A DNA stretch of 64,000 nt from Verrucomicrobiota bacterium (GTDB lineage Bacteria > Verrucomicrobiota > Kiritimatiellia > SS1-B-03-39 > UBA6053): the NCBI GenBank assembly GCA_020831625.1, contig JAFIGD010000011.1, positions 55,654 to 119,653 on the forward strand. Reading direction: 5' to 3'. A program made the position numbers and the translations under genes. Of the stretch, positions 8,551 through 16,230 are shown piece after piece (position 1 is the stretch's first letter; the number at the start of each line of letters is the position of its first letter). The notes beneath the pieces were generated by a model. The model was given only the letters and a program-made list of their open reading frames with translations, had not been told where the DNA came from and made no database searches.

Positions 8551-9635
8551 CAGCGCTTCACCCTGGCATTCCCCTGCCAGATGCTCCAGACCTGGTCCTC
8601 GTCGGCGGGTTGACCGTAGTCGGTGAGGAGGGTGGCGGCGAGGGCACCGCTCGCCCAGCCGAACTGAATCCATTTTTCGGGTGCCCAGCCGCGCAGGATG
8701 CCGTAGAGCATGCCGCCGACGAATCCGTCCCCGCCGCCGATGCGGTCGAGCACTTTGATTTCGCGGGGTTCGACCACATGCCACTGGTCGTCGACGGCCA
8801 TGATGCCGCCCCAGAGGTGGGTGTCGACGCTGATGACCTCGCGGAGAGTGGTGGCGAACACCCTGGTGTTCGGAAAGGTTTTCTGCGCGTTGCGGATCAT
8901 GCCTTTGAAATTATCGATTTTTTCGGTGAGGCCTTCGCCGCCGGCTTCGGGGCCTTCCACTCCGAGACAAAGCTGGAAGTCCTCCTCGTTGCCGATGAGA
9001 ATATCGGTGTTGGAGGCGATTTCGTGGAAAATGGCGCTCAGTTCCTCCTGGCGTCCTTTCCAGAAGGAGGCACGGTGATTGAGATCGAACGAAATCAGGG
9101 CTCCATTTTTCTTGGCGGCCCGGGCAATTTCGAGACAGAAGGTGCCTGTTTCGGGGGAGAGGGCGGCGATAAGGCCGGAGAGATGGACGATCTGCACCCC
9201 TTCCGTGGCGAAGATGCGGTCGAGATCAAAGTCTTCGGCTTTCAGAGTTCGGCCGACTTCGCCGGCGCGGTCGTTGTGGACGCGGGGACCGCGGGAGCCG
9301 GAGCCGGAATCGGCGAGGTTGAACTGGTGACGGTAGCCCCAGGGATCACCCTGGGGAATGGAGGGACCTTCGACGGAGATATGACGGGAGGCGAGATTGT
9401 CCTGAATCAAGCGGGAAATCGGACTGCCCTCCACGAATTTGCTGAGGACCTTCACCGGCAGGCCCAGATAGGAGGAAACGCTGACCACATTGGTTTCGGC
9501 GCTGGTGACCTGCAGATTAAGGGTGGTGGCGGTGTGGAAGGGCTGACCGTTCGGCGGGGTGAGACGAACCCCCATGCTGGTGGCGGTGAGGAGGGCGGTC
9601 TTGGCATCGGATCGAAGAGAAATAGGCTGTGTCAT
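8550..9635 (-). CDS. PfkB-family sugar kinase, 2-keto-3-deoxygluconate kinase-like
   Basis: 361 residues from ATG 9635. It has the PfkB/ribokinase fold; the C-terminal signature DRIGGGDGFVGGMLYG holds the catalytic Asp and anion hole. The mid-part ISFDLNHRASFW and NEEDFQLCLG resembles KdgK-type enzymes, which phosphorylate 2-keto-3-deoxygluconate in uronate or Entner-Doudoroff breakdown. An in-frame ATG at 9647 is an alternative start; neither has a ribosome site. The substrate is inferred from overall resemblance only. It is translationally coupled to the DUF212 gene. Confidence 0.75.
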   Translation of the reverse strand: MTQPISLRSDAKTALLTATSMGVRLTPPNGQPFHTATTLNLQVTSAETNVVSVSSYLGLPVKVLSKFVEGSPISRLIQDNLASRHISVEGPSIPQGDPWGYRHQFNLADSGSGSRGPRVHNDRAGEVGRTLKAEDFDLDRIFATEGVQIVHLSGLIAALSPETGTFCLEIARAAKKNGALISFDLNHRASFWKGRQEELSAIFHEIASNTDILIGNEEDFQLCLGVEGPEAGGEGLTEKIDNFKGMIRNAQKTFPNTRVFATTLREVISVDTHLWGGIMAVDDQWHVVEPREIKVLDRIGGGDGFVGGMLYGILRGWAPEKWIQFGWASGALAATLLTDYGQPADEDQVWSIWQGNARVKR

Positions 9636-9757
9636 AAGGACAGACATTAACCATGTTTTGAAAGGAGGTGCAATCAAATTTGGAAGAGAACATGACCGGT
9701 TGTGAAGATCCAAAATTCAACTTTAATGGGCGGTTTACTTTTCATGTTTATGTGTTA

Positions 9758-9765
9758 ATATGTTA
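9758..9765. repeat. Left 8-bp target-site duplication of the IS element
   Basis: ATATGTTA directly abuts the left inverted repeat and is repeated exactly at 10783-10790. Confidence 0.9.
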
Positions 9766-9789
9766 CCTGCCTGGCTGATTGACTCAAGT
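9766..9789 (+). repeat. Left terminal inverted repeat of the IS1595 element
   Basis: Begins CCTGCCTGGCTGATT; it differs from the right end at its second base only. The transposase stop codon (9784-9786) lies inside it. Confidence 0.92.
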
Positions 9790-10734
9790 TCCCCCCACAT
9801 CTTGTGTTTTGGTGTGGTAGAACTCTTTAATTCCAGGCGGGCGAGTTGATACTGCTTGCTGGACTAAGCGATAGAACAGCATGCCGCGATGGGTGGATAA
9901 CCGCCGATTGAATCGGAACGCAAATTCATCGAGATACGCCTGCAAGTGCTCGGATGTGACGGCACCGTGGTGGGTGCCGTCCAACCACCGCTTTAGCAAT
10001 GAAATCACAAGGTGTACATGGTTGAGTTGATCCAAGGCCGCATCTCCGCCTGTTCGCTGAACGTATGGTTCGTGGAGATATCCAAGTGCTTCAAGCTCAT
10101 TGTAGGCCTTCCACCCATCCGTAACAATCACGGAGCCTGGCTCGACATAATCCACGACGAATTTTTCGGCATGTTGCTTTGTGATTTCGGGAATGCACCG
10201 AAAACGAACGCGTCCCAGAGTGCCTCCACCAGCACCTTCCACTGCAACAATTACAAGGGTTTTGCCCTCCGCGCCCCGCCCGCGCGCCCCTTCATGTTTT
10301 CCACCCACATACGCCTCGTCAATTTCGATGCGTCCCTGCAATCGCTCACGGCCGGAACGTATCATCACACTGCGCAACTTGTGCAACCAGCCCCATGCTG
10401 TTTGATAACTCCCGAATTCATATACATCACAAAGTCCCTGGGCGCTCAATCCAGTTTTGTGAGCCATCATCAGCCACATGACGTGGAACCAGAGACGGAG
10501 TGATTTTCGGGTGCCTTCGAAAACGGTTCCCACCGTAACAGAGGTTTGATGCTGACAGTCACGGCAATGCCAAAGGCCACGTTCGGTTCGCCACGAGTCT
10601 TTACTTCCGCAACGAGGGCATTCGAACCCATCTGGCCATTTCAAGGACTCCAGATAGCTTCGGCAAAGGCCTTCGGTGGCGAACCAATCCAAAAACTCAT
10701 CGAAATTTTTCGGGTATTTTACATGATCGGGCAT
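9784..10734 (-). CDS. IS1595-family (ISXO2-like) transposase
   Basis: 316 residues, full length. An N-terminal zinc ribbon has CPRCGS and CRDCQ pairs (about residues 38-60). The catalytic ISXO2-like DDE-type domain begins at IEIDEAYVGGKHEG (first Asp plus the family's characteristic GGKxxG) and contains VIVTDGWKAY (second Asp). The C-terminal LKRWLDGTHHGAVTSEHLQAYLDEFAFRFNRR block is typical of the family. The gene fills the element with no frameshift, so it is probably active. Confidence 0.93.
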   Translation of the reverse strand: MPDHVKYPKNFDEFLDWFATEGLCRSYLESLKWPDGFECPRCGSKDSWRTERGLWHCRDCQHQTSVTVGTVFEGTRKSLRLWFHVMWLMMAHKTGLSAQGLCDVYEFGSYQTAWGWLHKLRSVMIRSGRERLQGRIEIDEAYVGGKHEGARGRGAEGKTLVIVAVEGAGGGTLGRVRFRCIPEITKQHAEKFVVDYVEPGSVIVTDGWKAYNELEALGYLHEPYVQRTGGDAALDQLNHVHLVISLLKRWLDGTHHGAVTSEHLQAYLDEFAFRFNRRLSTHRGMLFYRLVQQAVSTRPPGIKEFYHTKTQDVGGT

Positions 10735-10758
10735 GGGTAAACACTACATATAGTGATC

Positions 10759-10782
10759 ACTTGAGTCAATCAGCCAGGCAAG
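10759..10782 (-). repeat. Right terminal inverted repeat of the IS1595 element
   Basis: Reverse complement reads CTTGCCTGGCTGATT..., matching the left end at 23 of 24 positions. Confidence 0.92.
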
Positions 10783-10790
10783 ATATGTTA
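10783..10790. repeat. Right 8-bp target-site duplication
   Basis: ATATGTTA, identical to 9758-9765; it ends two bases before the antitoxin start codon. Confidence 0.9.
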
Positions 10791-10792
10791 TT

Positions 10793-11071
10793 ATGCGTAC
10801 TACAATTGAATTACCGGATGACTTATATAAAGCCGCTAAAATAAAAGCAGTGGAGGCGAACCTTTCGTTGAAAGATCTGGTCACACGCGGCTTGCAGAAT
10901 GAGTTGGAGTCGCTTGCCCGGGTTTGTGAGCCCCATGCTCCGTATTGGAGTCAACGAAAGTTGGATCCTGATTTTGCGAGGCTGAAGGCGAACGGTAAAC
11001 TTCGAGGAGGAACCGACTCCACAATCATGATTTCAGAGGACCGGAGTTCACGTGAAGACGTTGTATCTTGA
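10793..11071 (+). CDS. VapB-like type II antitoxin (ribbon-helix-helix type)
   Basis: 92 residues. The N-terminus RTTIELPDDLYKAAKIKAVEANLSLKDLVTRGL is a typical ribbon-helix-helix DNA-binding arm of VapB/CopG antitoxins; the C-terminal part would neutralise the toxin. The stop overlaps the start of the toxin remnant (GTG 11052), the normal vapBC arrangement. The IS element has been inserted two bases before the ATG, removing the native promoter and ribosome site, so expression would now depend on the element. With the toxin decayed the antitoxin is an orphan. Confidence 0.8.
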   Translation: MRTTIELPDDLYKAAKIKAVEANLSLKDLVTRGLQNELESLARVCEPHAPYWSQRKLDPDFARLKANGKLRGGTDSTIMISEDRSSREDVVS

Positions 11072-11308
11072 CTGGATCAGGATGTCCAGGGTGGGGGGCT
11101 TTCTTTTCTTCCGTACAACCTTGAAATCGTGCGGCGAATCAGAACCATTCTCGCGAACGCTCCAAAGGATACGTTTCTCAGGGCCGCCGATGCGCTTCAC
11201 TTAGCCTGCGCCGCAGTAAACGGCTTCCAGGAGGTTTATTCCCACGATAAACATTTCCTTCAGGCGGCCCCGCTGTTTGGTCTGACCGGGATGGATGTGA
11301 TTTCATAA
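11052..11308 (+). pseudogene. VapC-like PIN-domain toxin remnant (internal deletion and frameshift)
   Basis: A GTG overlapping the antitoxin end begins VKTLYLD, the usual first strand of a VapC PIN domain with its first catalytic Asp. The text then changes frame. Another frame, ending at the TAA 11306-11308, gives the PIN C-terminus: LRAADALHLACAAVNGFQEVYSHDKHFLQAA and GLTGMDVIS, with the later acidic residues. The piece between, roughly 60 residues including a central catalytic acid, is missing. No active ribonuclease can be made. Confidence 0.75.
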
Positions 11309-11355
11309 AGTAACGTCACGCTTTGCATCCCGGGAAAACCGGGGTATTCATCTGA

Positions 11356-12789
11356 ATGCCCAAATCATTAAATTCTGACTGTTTTTTTGAGCACACCTAT
11401 TCGGAACTGCCGGAGGTGTTTTTTGAAGCATGTGTTCCGGTGCCGGTGGCGGATCCGGTTTGTGTGGTCTGGAATGATGCGTTGGGGAAGACGCTCGGGG
11501 TTGAGTCATGGGCAGAAGATGCGCACATCTGGTCGGGAAACCGCCTGCCGGGTAACGCGCGGCCGCTGGCGCAGGCGTACGCAGGGCATCAGTTTGGGGG
11601 GTTCACGATGCTGGGAGACGGGCGGGCCCACTTGCTGGGAGAGACTGTGCTGACGGACGGCTCCCGGGTGGATCTTCAGCTGAAGGGTTCCGGGCGAACG
11701 GTTTTCTCGCGGGGCGGGGACGGGCGGGCGGTGCTGGAGCCGATGTTGCGGGAGTATCTGATCAGTGAGGCGATGCACGCGCTCGGGATTCCGACCACAC
11801 GGAGCCTCGCGGTGGTGCGGACCGGTGAGACGGTTCATCGTGAGCGTCCTTTGCCCGGGGCGGTCCTGACCCGGGTGGCGGCGAGTCATTTGCGGGTGGG
11901 AACCTTTCAGTACGCGGCCGGATGCGGAGAGCCGGAGGCGTTGCCCGCGTTGATCCGCTATGCGCTTGCGCGGCACAGTCCCCAGACGGCGGATGCCGAA
12001 ACCCCCGCCCTGGAACTGCTGAGGTTTGTGGTGGCGGCGCAGGCCGGTCTGATCGCGCAGTGGATGCTGGCGGGGTTTGTGCACGGGGTAATGAATACGG
12101 ACAATATGGCGGTGTCGGGTGAGACAATTGATTATGGCCCCTGCGCGTTCATGGACCGCTATGACCCTGAAACGGTGTTCAGTTCCATCGACCGCGAGGG
12201 ACGGTATGCCTACGGGAATCAGCCGTCGATCGCGCTGTGGAATCTTTCCCGTTTTGCGGAGACCCTGCTGACAGAACTGCATCCGGCGGAAGCGAAAGCG
12301 ATTGAGATGGCGGAGGGCGTCCTGAAGACCTTTGAAGGACTTTTTCACGGTCATTGGCTGAAAGGGATGCGGGCCAAATTGGGCTTGTTCACGGAGGAGG
12401 AGGCGGATGAGGTCCTGATTGGAGAACTGCTGGAGTCGATGCATCGGAACCAAGCCGATTATACCCGGACCTTCGCGGAACTCGACCCGGAAGGTACGAA
12501 CGCCTTTTTTGATGTTTCCTGGTATGCCAAGTGGCGGGAACGGCTGGCGCGTCAGCCACTTCCCCCGGAAGCGGTGCTGGAGCGGATGCGCGGGGCGAAT
12601 CCGAGGGTTATTCCCCGGAATCATTTGGTGGAGGCGGCCCTGAACGCTGCCGGGGAGAGCGACATGGCCCCGTTTAAAGAGCTATTGGCGGTATTACGGG
12701 AGCCGTTCTCTCAAAAGGAGGTGTCTGAGAAATATTTACAAGGGCCTCCAACTGCATTTCCGCCCTACGTGACGTATTGCGGAACGTGA
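11356..12789 (+). CDS. selO: Protein adenylyltransferase SelO/YdiU family
   Basis: 477 residues, the usual length. Hallmarks of this pseudokinase-fold AMP transferase are visible: YAGHQFGGFTMLGDGRAHLLGE (about 75-97), LKGSGRTVFSRGGDGRAVL, REYLISEAMHALGIPTTRSLAVV, and the metal-binding VHGVMNTDNMAVSGETIDYGPCAFMD stretch (about 235-262). It ends in the conserved YCGT C-terminus. SelO transfers AMP to Ser/Thr/Tyr of target proteins and is linked to redox stress in other organisms. Here the residue before the last Thr is Gly after Cys, with no sign of a selenocysteine codon. It seems monocistronic. Confidence 0.92.
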   Translation: MPKSLNSDCFFEHTYSELPEVFFEACVPVPVADPVCVVWNDALGKTLGVESWAEDAHIWSGNRLPGNARPLAQAYAGHQFGGFTMLGDGRAHLLGETVLTDGSRVDLQLKGSGRTVFSRGGDGRAVLEPMLREYLISEAMHALGIPTTRSLAVVRTGETVHRERPLPGAVLTRVAASHLRVGTFQYAAGCGEPEALPALIRYALARHSPQTADAETPALELLRFVVAAQAGLIAQWMLAGFVHGVMNTDNMAVSGETIDYGPCAFMDRYDPETVFSSIDREGRYAYGNQPSIALWNLSRFAETLLTELHPAEAKAIEMAEGVLKTFEGLFHGHWLKGMRAKLGLFTEEEADEVLIGELLESMHRNQADYTRTFAELDPEGTNAFFDVSWYAKWRERLARQPLPPEAVLERMRGANPRVIPRNHLVEAALNAAGESDMAPFKELLAVLREPFSQKEVSEKYLQGPPTAFPPYVTYCGT

Positions 12790-12814
12790 TCCGAAAGGTC
12801 GGATTTCTGGTTGC

Positions 12815-14125
12815 CTATGCCTCAAACCGGATGGGGGGAAGAACCGGTTCGAGATGTAGCAGAAGCGCATTGGCTTTGGTCAAAAAAGTGTAACACGATT
12901 CGTAACCCGGTGGACGGAAGAAGAGGGTTCCGTCGGGATGCTGGAGAACCGGCACCGGCGGCGCGGTTTGACAGGCGATGTGGGGAACACCGTCAGGGTG
13001 CGTGAGTTTGAGGGAACCGTAGCCGGGATGGTGAAAAACGCCTTCCGGGAGCGCTGTGTCACGGGCGGGACGGAGTTCGGGCGGACGGGACGGGGCGGAT
13101 CGGGCGGAGAGAGGCCCGGGGCGGAAACGGGTGTGCAGGGTGAGATCGATGGCGTGCAGCGCGGGCACAGCTCCGGAGGCGTTGCAGAGATAGACGCCGC
13201 CCTGGTTTTGTTCCGGATAGAGCGCCAGCAGCGCGCTGTAGCCGCTGCATTGACCGCTGTGCCAGACGCGCAGTCGGTTCGCGGTGTGCTCCACCCGCCA
13301 GCCGAGGCCGTATCCAAGCGGTCCCATGTCCGGGAAAGGCCTTGGGCCGGGAACCGTGTTGCGGACGCGCCAGCGGTCGGCATCCGGGGAGAGCTCAAGC
13401 ATCCGCTGCCCCCATCGGGCCAGGTCTTCGGCGGTGGAGATCATTTCGCTGGCGGGGGCGATGAGGTGATTGCTTTTGGCGAAGAACGGCGGAATGGAGG
13501 CACCTCCGGCATCATGCGGCCGGGCCGGGTCAGGTGTTTGCGTCGCCCAGATTTCGGTGAGGCAGCCGGTATGACGCATCTCAAGCGGGCGCAGAATTTC
13601 TTCTTGAAGCGCCTGTTCCCAGGGGGATCCGGTCAGGACGTCAATGACCTGTCCGAGAACAGCGTAGAGGATGTTGGAGTATTGATGAGCGGCGCGGTGA
13701 GGGGAGACGGATTCCAGGAAGGGAAGGCGTTCGCGGATAAAGGTTTGCCGGTCCACATCGCCGTAGACCCAGGCCCAGGTGTGCGGCGGCAGACCGGAGT
13801 GATGGCAGAGCGCGTCTTCAAGGGTCATGACGCGCGTTGCGGCCGGGTCGGCCAGGGTGAAACCGGGCAGCAGTGCTCTCAGCGGGGTTAGGAGGGAGAT
13901 ATTCCGCTCCCGAACGGCTTCGAGCAACAGGTGCGCGGTGAAGGTTTTGGTGAGCGAGGCGATCGGGAAGCGCGTTTGCGGGGTAACCGGAGTGGTGCCG
14001 CTGCTGTCCTGTGTTCCCCAGGGGTGAAAGGTCGCGGATTCGGTGTCAAACCGACAGGCGATTCCGCCGGGGCGGGGCAACAAGGGGAGCAGGGCGTCGG
14101 GAAGCATGGTGTGCGCCGGGTTCAA
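12815..14125 (-). CDS. Beta-lactamase-fold serine hydrolase (class C/PBP-like)
   Basis: 436 residues. The SxxK motif is S57-L-T-K60, followed by the second motif QYSNILY (about 148-154) and an HSG triad near the KTG position (VWHSGQCSGYSALL). This identifies a serine hydrolase of the class C beta-lactamase/DD-peptidase/esterase superfamily. The last ~100 residues form an extra domain. No signal peptide is evident, so a cytoplasmic esterase or peptidase role is possible; antibiotic resistance is not implied. It overlaps the DUF192 gene by four bases. Confidence 0.82.
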   Translation of the reverse strand: MNPAHTMLPDALLPLLPRPGGIACRFDTESATFHPWGTQDSSGTTPVTPQTRFPIASLTKTFTAHLLLEAVRERNISLLTPLRALLPGFTLADPAATRVMTLEDALCHHSGLPPHTWAWVYGDVDRQTFIRERLPFLESVSPHRAAHQYSNILYAVLGQVIDVLTGSPWEQALQEEILRPLEMRHTGCLTEIWATQTPDPARPHDAGGASIPPFFAKSNHLIAPASEMISTAEDLARWGQRMLELSPDADRWRVRNTVPGPRPFPDMGPLGYGLGWRVEHTANRLRVWHSGQCSGYSALLALYPEQNQGGVYLCNASGAVPALHAIDLTLHTRFRPGPLSARSAPSRPPELRPARDTALPEGVFHHPGYGSLKLTHPDGVPHIACQTAPPVPVLQHPDGTLFFRPPGYESCYTFLTKANALLLHLEPVLPPIRFEA

Positions 14126-14481
14126 CTGACGCGAAATTCGAGCGGGCTTTCGCTGAGATCGGGGAGGGTGCCGGCTTTGACTTCGAAGACGTGGCGGGCG
14201 GTTTTCGGTCCCCGGATCACTTTTCCGGGCGGAATGCTCCGGCGGATTTGCAGAATCGCGCCTTTATCGTCGAGCCAGACCACATCCAGCGGGAAGCGCA
14301 TGCCGAAACTGTGCAGGTCGCGGCAGCGGGGAAAGAGGAATCCGGCGCCGCAGGCGGCGGGCACATTCCGCCGGAACATCAGGCCGATGCCGCGTTCGAA
14401 GAGCCCTTTGGCGACTTTCAATTGTTCAATGCGGCAGGACCCGTCCTGCCAAACGGAAACGGCCGGGCCTTGAAAGGTCAT
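14122..14481 (-). CDS. DUF192 family protein
   Basis: 119 residues. The DUF192 pattern is clear: VAKGLFERGIGLMFRR near the start, then FLFPRCRDLHSFGMRFPLDVVWLDDKG and the PGKVIRGPKTARHVFEVKAG end. The family is a small beta-barrel of unknown function, often secreted, but no signal peptide is seen here. It is bracketed by four-base overlaps with the AAA ATPase upstream and the serine hydrolase downstream, so the three are one transcription unit. Confidence 0.85.
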   Translation of the reverse strand: MTFQGPAVSVWQDGSCRIEQLKVAKGLFERGIGLMFRRNVPAACGAGFLFPRCRDLHSFGMRFPLDVVWLDDKGAILQIRRSIPPGKVIRGPKTARHVFEVKAGTLPDLSESPLEFRVS

Positions 14482-16148
14482 GCGTCGGCTTCGGGTTCCG
14501 GTTCAGGTTCGGGTTCAGAGGGCGGCGTCTTTTTTTCATCGGCTTCCCGGTAGCTTTCGAGCACAAGCTTGGAGAGCTCTCCGTCGGGGTCGGCGATCAT
14601 GGGTTCGGTCACGGTGAATTCCTGTTTGCCTGTATGTTTCAGGATGAGCCGCAGGCCGTAGGGGAAGTCTTTGAACAGCCGTTCACAAATGGTGTGGACG
14701 GTCCGGCCCTCGGTTTCAGCCAAAGAGACGACCGCCTCGGCGGCGGCGGGATCGAACCGGAGATCGATGCCGTGCTGATCGTGAAAGCGTTTGGCGAATT
14801 CGGCGGTTTCCTGAATGAAGAGACCGCGCTGGGCATGTCGGTTTTTTTCCAGAAGCTCTACCAGCGGTCCGGTCGGATCCTCAATCATGGCGTCGGTGAT
14901 TTCCAGCTCTTTGACCACGGTGGAGGGCAGCTCGAATTTATACTCGCGCAGGGCCCGTTCGAGGATGGTCATGAGGGCGCGGGCGCCGGTTTTCTCGTCG
15001 GCGGCTCGGCGGGCGACGGCCCGGAGGGCTTTCGGGGTGAAGGTGGCCTTGATGCCGTAGCCTTCAAAGTCCTCCATGTATTTGCAGAGGATGTTTTCCT
15101 CGGCCTGTTCGAGGATTTGCACGAGGTCCTCCTCCTCCAGCGCGTCGAAGGCGACGCGGACGGGAAGGCGGCCGATGAATTCGGGCTCGAAACCGAATTT
15201 CACAAAATCCTGGGTCTCGGCGTGTTTGAGGAGTTCGGCTTCGGTGGCCTCGTCTTTGCGGTCGAATCCGGTTCCGAATCCGATGACGTTGGTGTTCATC
15301 CGCTTTTTGATCAGTTCCGGGAGCGGGGTGAAAGCGCCGCTGACAATGAAAAGCACATGGCGGGTGTTCAGGGAGCGTTTTCCGGGTTTGCCGCCGCGCT
15401 GCATCTCCATCATCGCCTGCATTTGGCCCATGATATCGGTCTGGCTGACCAGATTGACATCGGTTTCCTCCATGAGTTTGAGGAGGTTGATCTGCACGCC
15501 GCGTCCGGAGACGTCTTTGCCTCCGGCGTTCCCGGCGGCGGCGATTTTGTCGATTTCATCGATGTAAATCATGCCGTACTGCGCCAGTTCGGTGTCGCCG
15601 TCGGCGGCTTTGACGAGATCGCGGACCATGTCGTCCACATCGTATCCGACGTAGCCGGTTTCGGAGAATTTGGTGGCGTCGGCTTTGACGAACGGAACGC
15701 CGATGAGGCGGGCGAGGGTCCGCATCAGATAGGTTTTGCCCACGCCGGTGGGGCCGAGGAGGATCACATTTTGTTTGGCGTAGGGATGATCGGTGGCGTC
15801 GGGCTGTTCCAGGCAGCGGCGGACATGGTTGTAATGATCGCAGACGGCGACGGCCATGGCGCGTTTGGCCTCATCCTGACGGATGACAAAGCGGTCGAGG
15901 TAGTCTTTGACATCCCGGGGTTTCAAATGAAAGCGGCGGATGGCCTCGAGCACGGAATCGCGGTCGTCGGCTTCCTCCTCCTTCGTCGGCGGGGGCGGGG
16001 GCTTGGCTCCGGGTTCGGTGAAGAACTCGGCCTGTCCGGGCATGACCGTGAAGTTCGCGTTGCGGAACATATCCTGCAACTGGCGCTGCAACTGCTCAAA
16101 GGGGTTGTCGTTGTTGTTTCCGGGGGTATCTTCTGAATCTGACATCAT
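14478..16148 (-). CDS. ClpX-like AAA+ ATPase lacking the zinc-binding domain
   Basis: 556 residues. Walker A is GPTGVGKT at 132-139, the pore loop GYVG at about 165, Walker B IYIDEIDK at about 195, and a ClpX-style IGFG loop (NVIGFGTGFD) with FGFEPEFIGRLPV follows. In ClpX the IGF loop docks ClpP, so partnership with ClpP is possible. The N-terminal C4 zinc finger of ClpX is absent, replaced by an Asn/Pro-rich segment. There is a ~130-residue extra C-terminal region, ending in PEPEPEPE. It is therefore a paralogue, not housekeeping ClpX. A purine-rich AAGGGAAAGG precedes the tandem ATGs. Confidence 0.8.
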   Translation of the reverse strand: MMSDSEDTPGNNNDNPFEQLQRQLQDMFRNANFTVMPGQAEFFTEPGAKPPPPPTKEEEADDRDSVLEAIRRFHLKPRDVKDYLDRFVIRQDEAKRAMAVAVCDHYNHVRRCLEQPDATDHPYAKQNVILLGPTGVGKTYLMRTLARLIGVPFVKADATKFSETGYVGYDVDDMVRDLVKAADGDTELAQYGMIYIDEIDKIAAAGNAGGKDVSGRGVQINLLKLMEETDVNLVSQTDIMGQMQAMMEMQRGGKPGKRSLNTRHVLFIVSGAFTPLPELIKKRMNTNVIGFGTGFDRKDEATEAELLKHAETQDFVKFGFEPEFIGRLPVRVAFDALEEEDLVQILEQAEENILCKYMEDFEGYGIKATFTPKALRAVARRAADEKTGARALMTILERALREYKFELPSTVVKELEITDAMIEDPTGPLVELLEKNRHAQRGLFIQETAEFAKRFHDQHGIDLRFDPAAAEAVVSLAETEGRTVHTICERLFKDFPYGLRLILKHTGKQEFTVTEPMIADPDGELSKLVLESYREADEKKTPPSEPEPEPEPEADA

Positions 16149-16230
16149 GCCTTTCCCTTACCCGATTTGACGGGTTCATCAAGGGAATAGAACCCGGGAC
16201 TTTTTCCGTTTTTGACAGACCCAATACGTT

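Larger units (their letters stand above)
9766..10782 (-). mobile_element. Complete IS1595-family insertion sequence (1,017 bp)
   Basis: The element is bounded by 24-bp terminal inverted repeats (9766-9789 and 10759-10782, 23 of 24 matching) and flanked by identical 8-bp duplications ATATGTTA, the length usual for IS1595. It holds one transposase gene. Removing it restores a continuous sequence leading into the antitoxin ATG at 10793, so it sits two bases in front of that start codon. The exact duplication suggests a fairly recent insertion. Confidence 0.93.

Noticed and set aside
9660..9675. A stretch in the PfkB kinase leader resembling the 3' end of 16S rRNA (CACCTCCTTT on the minus strand).
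   Set aside because: Ten bases are too few to claim an anti-Shine-Dalgarno function, and it reads equally as an AAAGGAGGTG site on the plus strand with no gene behind it.
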